NCBI RefSeq assembly: GCF_024539815.1
Contig: NZ_JAHHIU010000153.1
Coordinates: 1-33,366 of the forward strand
Length of the DNA: 33,366 bases
Source of the DNA: Streptomyces hayashii
GTDB taxonomy: Bacteria > Actinomycetota > Actinomycetes > Streptomycetales > Streptomycetaceae
Direction: 5' to 3'
The notes beneath the pieces were generated by a model that saw only the letters and a program-made list of their open reading frames with translations, did not search any database and was not told where the DNA came from. A program made the translations under genes and the position numbers. Positions 20,919 through 27,272 of this stretch are shown here, piece by piece (the first letter of the stretch is position 1; each line of letters starts with the position of its first letter).

Positions 20919-21656
20919 TCAGGCCCGTGCGGCCAGGGTGATGATCTCCGGGCTCGTCGCGGTCAGCGGCCCCCGGGTCCAGTCCCCGTACTGCGCCTGC
21001 ACCCGCAGCCCCGCCTCGGCGAGGAAACGGGTCAGGGCCGCGGGGGTGAGGAAGCGCAGGGTCGCGCGGCTGGTGCGGCGCTCCGGCCAGTCGTCCGAGT
21101 CGAAGCTCTCCGTGAAGGTGACCCGGTCGACGAACGGCCCGTCGTCGACCTCGTGCCAGACCCGGACGACCCGGCCGCGGGCGTCGGTCACCTCGCGCAC
21201 CCGGTCCGGGGTCCAGGCCTGCCAGGCCCGCGCCGCCGGGTTGCGGGTCTCGAACACGAACCGTCCGCCCTCGCCGAGGGCGCAGCGCACGGCCCGCAGG
21301 GCGGCGCGCAGTTCGTCGTCGCCCAGGAGCGCCTGAAAGGCGTGGCCGGTCATCGTGACGAGGTCGAACTCGCCGTTCCACAGGCGGGTGCGGAGGTCGC
21401 CGAGCAGCCATTCCACGCCGGGAGCGCGGTGCCGGGCCTGCACGAGCATCGCGGCCGCCGGGTCGAGACCCGTGAGCCGGCCGGGGTGGCCGGCCGCGGC
21501 GGCCCGCGCGAGGAGCCGGCCGGTGCCGCAGCCGACGTCGAGCACCGCGTCGGCCGAACTCACCAGGTCCAGATAGAAGTCGTCGTCCGGCCCCCACGGA
21601 TTGATGCTGTCGTACAGCGCGGCGAGCGCGAGATCCGCGAACGAATGATCGACCAC
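20919..21656 (-). CDS. Class I SAM-dependent methyltransferase
   Basis: A 245-aa Rossmann-fold methyltransferase. Motif I is VLDVGCGTGRLL (38-49); the acidic loop after strand 2 is LTGLDPAAAML; motif III is WLLGDLRTR, followed by FDLVTMTGHAFQALL. A central Arg/Asp-rich insert (VREVTDARGRVVRVWHEV) and FTESFDSDDWPERRTS precede the end, common in small-molecule methyltransferases (Methyltransf_25 type). The substrate is unknown. GTG 21656 is chosen because CAGACT, a -10-like box, ends six bases upstream, giving a leaderless mRNA. The open frame continues 160 codons further, but that part is Arg/Pro-rich and lies opposite a DinB remnant. It converges with typA. Confidence 0.88.
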   Translation of the reverse strand: MVDHSFADLALAALYDSINPWGPDDDFYLDLVSSADAVLDVGCGTGRLLARAAAAGHPGRLTGLDPAAAMLVQARHRAPGVEWLLGDLRTRLWNGEFDLVTMTGHAFQALLGDDELRAALRAVRCALGEGGRFVFETRNPAARAWQAWTPDRVREVTDARGRVVRVWHEVDDGPFVDRVTFTESFDSDDWPERRTSRATLRFLTPAALTRFLAEAGLRVQAQYGDWTRGPLTATSPEIITLAARA

Positions 21657-21661
21657 CGCGG

Positions 21662-21910
21662 CAGTCTGCCACAGCCCGCCGCGCGGGCGTCCCGCTCGCG
21701 CAACTGCTCGACGAGTACGCCGAACATGCCGAAGCGCACCGCGCGCTGGTGGCCGGACACGACCTGGACACCCGGGCGCGTCGGCCGATCCGCGACGGCC
21801 GCCATGTGGACCTGCGCTGGATCCTCCTGCACCTGACCGAGGAGACGGCCCGGCACAACGGTCACCTCGACGTCCTGCGCGAGCTGATCGACGGTACGAC
21901 CGGCGTGTGA
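21662..21910 (+). pseudogene. C-terminal remnant of a DinB/DUF664 family protein
   Basis: The frame ending in TGA at 21908-21910 encodes about 80 codons without a usable start. The last 45 residues read as the end of a DUF664/DinB-like protein: VDLRWILLHLTEE, TARHNGHLDVLRELIDG, TTG. In the family this helix supplies a metal-binding His (RHNGH) of the four-helix bundle. The N-terminal two thirds are missing; the remnant begins next to the methyltransferase start on the other strand. This points to a deletion that removed the 5' part. Intact members are mycothiol- or bacillithiol-dependent enzymes. I rate it a decayed fragment, not an expressed gene. Confidence 0.72.
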
Positions 21911-22236
21911 AGACCCGGGCGGCCCACCGCCCCACCGCCGAATGCCCGGCGAGCGACCGGTGAAAGACCGACGAAAGACCGTTGAAAGACCGTTGAAGGA
22001 GCCGGGAAAGACGGCCCCCGGAGACTGGTGGTGCGGGGCGGGCGGTCGACGGGGGACACGCGGCGCCCGCTCCCGCGTCACCCACGTCGCCTCGTGCCGG
22101 CGCCGGTGCCGCGCCGGCCGTGTCCGGTCCGGACACCCCGCGGCGATTGGCCGGATCCCGACCCCGGACGGCCCGGAGGTTCGCGTCGGCGAAGCCCGGC
22201 GTTGCTCGGCCGTCGCGGCTGGACTACGTTCTGTCA
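21911..22236. other. Gene-free region between DinB remnant and AfsR-like gene
   Basis: The 326 bp contain the 11-bp-phased repeat array (21940-22016), a GC-rich stretch without recognisable genes, and a leaderless promoter (22202-22230). Open frames here are Arg-rich and not protein-like. Confidence 0.6.
21940..22016. promoter_or_regulatory. Array of six to seven direct repeats with exact 11-bp period
   Basis: Units start at 21951, 21962, 21973, 21984, 21995 and 22006; a weaker one is at 21940. The heptamer GAAAGAC is perfect at 21962, 21973, 21984 and 22006 and has 5/7 matches in the others, with four-base spacers. Read on the other strand the unit is GGTCTTTCaac. Heptamers with an 11-bp period are the operator layout of SARP regulators, and 11-bp direct repeats also make PHO boxes. 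GAGACT at 22021-22026, eight bases after the last heptamer, could be a -10 box. The array lies 225 bp upstream of an AfsR-type gene. Confidence 0.6.
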
Positions 22237-22237
22237 A
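22202..22237 (+). promoter_or_regulatory. Promoter TTGCTC-N17-TACGTT for a leaderless mRNA
   Basis: TTGCTC (22202-22207) and TACGTT (22225-22230) are separated by 17 bases, and the -10 box ends six bases before the ATG at 22237. There is no Shine-Dalgarno sequence. This is a good housekeeping (HrdB-type) promoter whose start point would be the initiation codon itself. Confidence 0.65.
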
Positions 22238-25200
22238 TGCTCACCCCACGGCTCCGATTCCGTCTGCTCGGACCCCTGGACGTCGAGATCGACGGACGGG
22301 CCGTCTCGCTCACCGGACGCCAACGGGCCCTGTGCGCGGTCCTCCTGCTGCACGCCAACCACGTCGTCTCGGTCGACCGGCTCATCCAGTGCCTGTGGGA
22401 CGACCGCCCGCCCGGCGCCGGCGCGGCCCGCGTACGGGCCCTGGTCGCCGAGGTGCGGCGCGCCCTCGGACCCTCGGGGACGGACCTGCTGACCACCCGT
22501 CGGCCCGGCTACGTCATGCACGCCGGCCCGGCCGAACTGGACCTGCTGGCCTTCGAGAACCTCGTCAGGGACGGCTCACGGGCCGCGGCCGACGGCGACT
22601 GGCGGACGGCCCGGCGCTGCGGGGAGGAGGCCCTGGAGCTGTGGCGGGACGAGCCGCTGGCCGACCTCCCCGAGGTCGCGGTGCGCGAGGCGGAGCGTCA
22701 ACGCCTGGGCGAACTGCACCTGGTGGCCAGGGAGAGCGTGGCCGAGGCGGAGATCGAGACCGGCCGGCACCGGCAGGCCATCGCCGAGCTTCTGCGGCTG
22801 ACCGCCGCCCATCCGCTGCGCGAACGCCCGCACGGCCTGCTGATGGCCGCCCTGCACCAGGACGGCCGCAGCGCCGAGGCGCTGGAGCTGTACACGGCGC
22901 TGCGCCGCCGCATGGTGGACGAGCTGGGCATGGAGCCCTCCGTCGACCTCAGGGACCTGCACCGGCGCCTGCTGGGCGGCGGCAGGGCCGGCGCGGTCCT
23001 CGCCGGCGGACCCGGTGTCCGCCTGTCGCAGTCCCGGCCCCGCTCGCCGTCCCCCTCACCGCTGCACCCGCAGTCCCAGGCGCCGACCGCCGCTCCCGAG
23101 CGGCCCGTGCCCCGCCAACTCCCGCCCACGTCACGCCGTTTCGTCGGTCGCGACCGGGAACTCGAACGTCTCGACTCCTGTCTTTACGACGGCGAACCGC
23201 TCGCCCTCATCGTGGGGCCGGCGGGCGTCGGCAAGAGCGCACTGGCGCTGAACTGGGCGCACCGGGTCGCCGACCGCTTCCCCGACGGCCAGCTCTTCCT
23301 CGACATGCGGGGCTTCGACAACGCCGAGCCGATGACCCCCGACGAGGCTCTCCCGCTGCTTCTGCAGGGCCTGGGCTGCGCCCCGCGCGACATTCCGCTG
23401 GGCGCCGAGGCGCAGACCGCGCTGTACCGGACGCTGCTGGCGGACCGCCGGGTGCTGGTCGTCCTCGACGACGTGGCCGACGCCTCCTACGTACGGCGGC
23501 TGCTGCCCGCCTCGGCCGGCTCGCTCACGCTGGTGACGAGCCGTGACAAGCTCAGCGGCCTGGTCACCCTGGACGGCGGCTACCGGGTGTCCTGCGACGT
23601 TCTCGACAACGCCGCCGCGCTGGAGCTGATCAGCGGCGCGGTCGGCGCGGAGGCCGTCGCCGCCGATCCGGACGCCGCGGCCCGGCTCGTCGAGCTCTGC
23701 GACCGCCTGCCCCTCGCCCTGTGCGTGGCGGGCTCCTGGATCGGCGACCGGCCAGGCAGTATCCGGGCGTACGTCCGTGACCTCGCCGACCGGGGGCGGC
23801 TGGCCCGGTTGCACGTCGAGGGGGAGGAGTCCGTCGCCGTACGGGCCGCGCTCGACCTGTCCTACGGGACGCTGCCCGACGAGGCCCGGCTGGCCTTCCG
23901 CCGGCTGGGCACGCTGCCGGGCACCGGCCGTTCGGTCCCGGCGGCCGCCGCTGCCGCCGGGCTCGACGAACGCCGCCTCGCCGACCTGCTGCGGCTGGCC
24001 CAGCGCGTGCACCTGCTGCGCGACGTCGAGCACGGCCGCCCCGCATGGCACGACCTCGTGCACGAGTACGCCCGCGACCGCACGGCCGCCGAGGACGCCC
24101 CCGAGGAGCGGGAGGCCGCCGTCACCCGGGTCCTCGACCACTATCTGCAGAGCGTCGTCAACGCCGCTGCCACGGCGGGCCTGTACGTCATGCGCACCCG
24201 CCCGGGACCCGTGGAGGGCTCGCTGCCCCGGGAGTTCGGCACGACCGAGGAGGCGTACGCCTGGTTCGACGGCGAGTGGGACGACATCGCGGCCGCGATC
24301 GGACACGCCGCCGAGCACGGCCCCGCGCCGTTCGTGTGGTGGCTGGTGGACGCGCTGCAGGACCTCTTCCACCACCGCCGGCCGCTGTCCGACTGGATGC
24401 GGCTGGCCACCCTCGCCCGGGAGGTGGCCGCGCGCCACGGCGACGAGGTCGGCCAGGCCTCCATGTGCCTGTCCCTGGGCAGCGCCCGCTGGCGCAACGG
24501 GGACCTGCGGGGCGCGCTGGCCGAGTACGAGGAGGGAGAACAGCTGGCGCGCCGGGCCGGCTGGGCGTACGGCGAGGCCGGCAGCCTCCAGGGCAAGGGC
24601 GTCACGCTCAAGCTCCTCGGGGAGCTGCGTCGCGCACTGCCCTGCTATGACCGGGCGCTCGCGCTGTACCGCACCCTGGGGAACGTCAAGAACGAAGAGA
24701 TCATGCTGATCAACACGGCCTCCCTGAACCTGGCCCTGGGGCGGCTGGACGCGGCCGAGGAGGCGGCGTGTTCGGCCCTCGACCTGGTCGGCGACACCGT
24801 CCACCACAACCGGGCGATGGCGCTCGTCAGCCTCGCCCAGGTGCGGCAGCGGCAGGCCCGGTTCGACGAGGCGGCGGCGGCGCTGCGCACCTGCTTCCTC
24901 GTCTCCCGGGACTCCGGCTCCACCTATACCGAGGCGGTGGCCCTGGAGGCGCTGGGCCGGGTCCGCGCGGACGCCGGGCGGGACGATCGCGCCCTCCTCG
25001 CCTACGAGGACGCCCTCGCCGTGTCCCGCCGGGTGGAGAACCGCAACTGCCAGGTCGACAGCCTGGTCGGGATCGCCTCGGTGAAACTGCGCGCGGGCCG
25101 CGCCGAGGAGACGGACGAACACCTCGACGCCGCCTTCGAGACGGCGGAGCGAACCGGCCACCGCGCGGGCCTGGTCGAGGTGCTGCTGGCCCGTGCCGAT

Positions 25201-25758
25201 CTGGCCCGCGCCCAGGGCCGTCCCGCCGACGCCCTGGACTGCCTGGAGCGCGCCGAGGGCCTCGCCGCCGACGGCACCCCCCTCGCCCTGCCCCGGATCC
25301 ACCTCGCCACCGCCCTGACGCTGTTGAACACCGACACCGACACCGACACCGACACGGACACCGACACCGACACGGACACCCAGACAGCCACAGCCACGGC
25401 CAGAGCCGCAGGCGCAACCGCGGCGGCGGACGGCTCCGGCAGCCGAGCCCCCGGAGCACCGGCCCTGACCCGGGCCCGGGCCGAGGCGGGCCGGGCCGTC
25501 GCTCTGGCCGAGGCCTCCGGGCAGCGCCTTCTGCACGCCCACGCCCTCGCGGCCCTGGCCACCGCCCACGAGGCGCACGGCGACGCCGAGTCGGCCCAGA
25601 CCGCTCGGGCGCGGGCCGAAGCGCTGTACGGGACGATCGGGGTCGGGACCGGTTCCCGGGTGCCGCCGCGCTCCCTGCCGGGGCATCGGCACCGCGAGCT
25701 GCCCCAGGACGCGGAGTCGCGTCTCACCCTCTATCTGACCGAGCACTTCGACGGCTGA
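22237..25758 (+). CDS. AfsR-type regulator (SARP DNA-binding + BTAD + NB-ARC ATPase + TPR)
   Basis: A 1173-aa transcription regulator. Residues 1-95 form the OmpR-like winged helix of SARPs (LRFRLLGPLDVEIDG, GRQRALCAVLLLHANHVVSVDRLI). Residues 98-250 form the BTAD helical domain (LELWRDEPLADLP, ...ELYTALRRRMVDELGMEPS). A Pro/Ser linker leads to the NB-ARC ATPase: FVGRDRELERL, Walker A GPAGVGKS (327-334), Walker B VLVVLDDV (about 404-411), and GLPLALC-like LPLALCVAGSW. The C-terminal third (about 730-1160) is TPR repeats. These regulators activate secondary metabolite or developmental genes and use ATP-driven control. ATG 22237 starts directly at the SARP fold, behind a leaderless promoter. 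An odd (Asp-Thr)8 tract from a 6-bp tandem repeat interrupts the TPR region (1032-1048). No biosynthetic cluster is visible nearby, so it is likely a global or remote regulator. afsR itself is not claimed. Confidence 0.92.
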   Translation: MLTPRLRFRLLGPLDVEIDGRAVSLTGRQRALCAVLLLHANHVVSVDRLIQCLWDDRPPGAGAARVRALVAEVRRALGPSGTDLLTTRRPGYVMHAGPAELDLLAFENLVRDGSRAAADGDWRTARRCGEEALELWRDEPLADLPEVAVREAERQRLGELHLVARESVAEAEIETGRHRQAIAELLRLTAAHPLRERPHGLLMAALHQDGRSAEALELYTALRRRMVDELGMEPSVDLRDLHRRLLGGGRAGAVLAGGPGVRLSQSRPRSPSPSPLHPQSQAPTAAPERPVPRQLPPTSRRFVGRDRELERLDSCLYDGEPLALIVGPAGVGKSALALNWAHRVADRFPDGQLFLDMRGFDNAEPMTPDEALPLLLQGLGCAPRDIPLGAEAQTALYRTLLADRRVLVVLDDVADASYVRRLLPASAGSLTLVTSRDKLSGLVTLDGGYRVSCDVLDNAAALELISGAVGAEAVAADPDAAARLVELCDRLPLALCVAGSWIGDRPGSIRAYVRDLADRGRLARLHVEGEESVAVRAALDLSYGTLPDEARLAFRRLGTLPGTGRSVPAAAAAAGLDERRLADLLRLAQRVHLLRDVEHGRPAWHDLVHEYARDRTAAEDAPEEREAAVTRVLDHYLQSVVNAAATAGLYVMRTRPGPVEGSLPREFGTTEEAYAWFDGEWDDIAAAIGHAAEHGPAPFVWWLVDALQDLFHHRRPLSDWMRLATLAREVAARHGDEVGQASMCLSLGSARWRNGDLRGALAEYEEGEQLARRAGWAYGEAGSLQGKGVTLKLLGELRRALPCYDRALALYRTLGNVKNEEIMLINTASLNLALGRLDAAEEAACSALDLVGDTVHHNRAMALVSLAQVRQRQARFDEAAAALRTCFLVSRDSGSTYTEAVALEALGRVRADAGRDDRALLAYEDALAVSRRVENRNCQVDSLVGIASVKLRAGRAEETDEHLDAAFETAERTGHRAGLVEVLLARADLARAQGRPADALDCLERAEGLAADGTPLALPRIHLATALTLLNTDTDTDTDTDTDTDTDTQTATATARAAGATAAADGSGSRAPGAPALTRARAEAGRAVALAEASGQRLLHAHALAALATAHEAHGDAESAQTARARAEALYGTIGVGTGSRVPPRSLPGHRHRELPQDAESRLTLYLTEHFDG
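25330..25380. repeat. 6-bp tandem repeat (accgac) inside the AfsR-like gene
   Basis: The unit accgac/acggac repeats 8.5 times over 51 bp and encodes an alternating Thr-Asp run. The two third-base changes (acg for acc) show some age. A 6-bp period preserves the reading frame, so copy number can change without breaking the protein. Confidence 0.9.
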
Positions 25759-25780
25759 CCGCGACCGCCGACCCGGCCGC

Positions 25781-26566
25781 TCAGACGGACGTGGCGTACG
25801 CGCTGCCGAGCCCCAGCCGGGGGTCGCGGGCGAGGATGCGTTCCTGCAGCGACCGCAGGTCCGGACCCGGCTCGCAGCCCAGGAGGTCGACCATCCGCAG
25901 GCGCAGCAGCCGGAAGCAGTCCAGCGCGTCCGCCTGACGGCCGCCGCGGTGCAGGGCGAGCATCAGCAGAGCGGCGACCTTCTCGTCGAAGGGGTGCATC
26001 TCGGCGAGCCAGTGCAGTTGCGGCAGGCACTCCTCGTGCCGGCCCGCGCGCAGGTACAGCTCGGTGCTGCCGATCAGCGCCTCCCGGTGCTCGCGCCGCA
26101 GCGCCGTCCGCGCCGACTCCGCCCAGGGTGTGCGCACGTCGGAGAGCGGCTCGCCGCGCCACAGGTCGAGAGCCCGCCCGTACAGACCGAGGGCCGCGTC
26201 GGTCTCGCCGGCGCGGGCGGTGTGCTGCGCCTGCCGGACGAGGGCGCGGAAGCGCGCGGTGTCCACGGACCGTTCGTCGACGGCGAGGACGTATCCGCCC
26301 CGCCTGCGGGCCAGTTCGAAGTTCCCGGTCCGCTGCCCGTCGGCCCCCAGCGCCTTCCGCAGCCGGGTGGCCTGGATGTAGAGGGCGTCGCGCGGATGCA
26401 CGGGCCGACGCTCCTGCCACACCCGCTCGATCAGCGTCTCGTCGGCCACGAAGACGCCCGGGGTCCACGCCAGCGCCGCCAGCAGCAGTTTGGTGCCGTG
26501 CGGAAGCGGCAGTTTGTCACCGGAGTGGGCGCGGGCCTCCACGCAGCCCAGCAACTGGATTTCCAT
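25781..26566 (-). CDS. SARP family regulator (winged helix + BTAD)
   Basis: A 261-aa small SARP. Residues 1-95 form the winged helix (MEIQLLGCVEARAHS, ...LLLAALAWTPGVFVADETLIERVW, ...LYIQATRLRKALGADG, then GGYVLAV). Residues 98-245 form the bacterial transcriptional activation domain (ALDLWRGEPLSDV, ...LYLRAGRHEECLPQLHWLAEMHPFDEKVAALLMLALHRGGRQADAL). It has the size of pathway-specific activators that bind heptameric repeats and recruit RNA polymerase. The ATG at 26566 has GGGGGT six bases upstream. Its stop lies 22 bp from the stop of the large AfsR-like gene, so the two SARPs converge. Upstream are 11-bp direct repeats at 26679-26700. Function in this locus is unknown; no biosynthetic genes are adjacent. 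Confidence 0.9.
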   Translation of the reverse strand: MEIQLLGCVEARAHSGDKLPLPHGTKLLLAALAWTPGVFVADETLIERVWQERRPVHPRDALYIQATRLRKALGADGQRTGNFELARRRGGYVLAVDERSVDTARFRALVRQAQHTARAGETDAALGLYGRALDLWRGEPLSDVRTPWAESARTALRREHREALIGSTELYLRAGRHEECLPQLHWLAEMHPFDEKVAALLMLALHRGGRQADALDCFRLLRLRMVDLLGCEPGPDLRSLQERILARDPRLGLGSAYATSV

Positions 26567-27272
26567 GCCGTACCCCCGTACCTCGAACCACTTGAGTCAC
26601 CACTGTGCGCGCCCGGTGTTCGGGTGGCGCATGGATGCTGCACGGAACCGGCCACCGGAGGCACCGACGGGAAGCACCGACCGGAAGCCGACCGGAAGCG
26701 GCGGGGGTGGGCGCCGGGCGCGGGTCCCCTCGGTGGGAGGGATCGGGCGGCCGAGGGGTTAAGGAATACGTAGGGAAAACCCTTCATCCTGGCCATGGAG
26801 TCCGCTCCAAGCGGCTTTGCCTACTAGCCTGCTGTGTGAACGGGCGGCCTGCGCGGCTTCGAGCGCGCCTCCGTGTGTCTCCGGATGCCCCGTCGCGGGC
26901 ACAGCGACACGGCCGATACACAAGGCCGATCCCGGAGCAAGTGAATTTCCTCTCCTCGCTGTCCGCAATACGGACAGCCATCCCCGATAGATGTGTAACA
27001 AGTCCGTTTCGCAGGGATCTTTCTGCTAGCTGTTTGTCCGGATTTTGGAAGAAGTACACATCAGGTGTGATCGAACCGAGACCTTTGGGGTGTGGTTCGC
27101 TCTTCGCCCATGGCAGATAGTTAGGCGCGTAGAGCTCGGAATGAACGGGTCACGCGCTGCAGCTGCGGCGACTCGCGAGCCCGGGGGGCATCTGACTGTT
27201 TCAGGCACCGGTGACGGTGGTGTCAGGTGCTCCTTCATGCGGTGAACCAATGGACTCATGAGGAGGAGCCCC
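26567..27272. other. 706-bp divergent intergenic region, partly AT-rich, with palindromes
   Basis: No credible gene was seen. The region serves the minus-strand SARP and the plus-strand peptide transporter operon. It holds GTAC-CCCC-GTAC (26570-26581), 11-bp repeats gaccggaagcc/g (26679-26700) and AGGG-AAAA-CCCT near 26770. It also holds GCTGTCCG-CAATA-CGGACAGC (26958-26978) and a hairpin CGAACC/GGTTCG (27072-27077/27094-27099) with an inner ACC/GGT stem. A weak -10 candidate GATAGT at 27116-27121 would give a leader of about 145 bases for the lipoprotein gene. The stretch 26940-27130 is clearly less GC-rich than its surroundings. Confidence 0.6.
26958..26978. promoter_or_regulatory. Perfect 8-bp inverted repeat GCTGTCCG-N5-CGGACAGC
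   Basis: The arms 26958-26965 and 26971-26978 are perfect complements around CAATA. The 21-bp length and the AT-rich centre fit a dimeric regulator site. It lies 294 bases before the transporter lipoprotein gene. Confidence 0.5.

Noticed and set aside
20919..22136. A 405-aa methyltransferase starting at 22136
   Set aside because: Residues before the start at 21656 are Arg/Pro-rich, lie opposite the DinB remnant and the 11-bp repeat array, and a leaderless promoter sits right before 21656.
23131..25746. Minus-strand open frame of 871 codons opposite the AfsR-like gene
   Set aside because: Antisense to well-defined NB-ARC and TPR coding sequence; composition not protein-like; no ribosome binding site.
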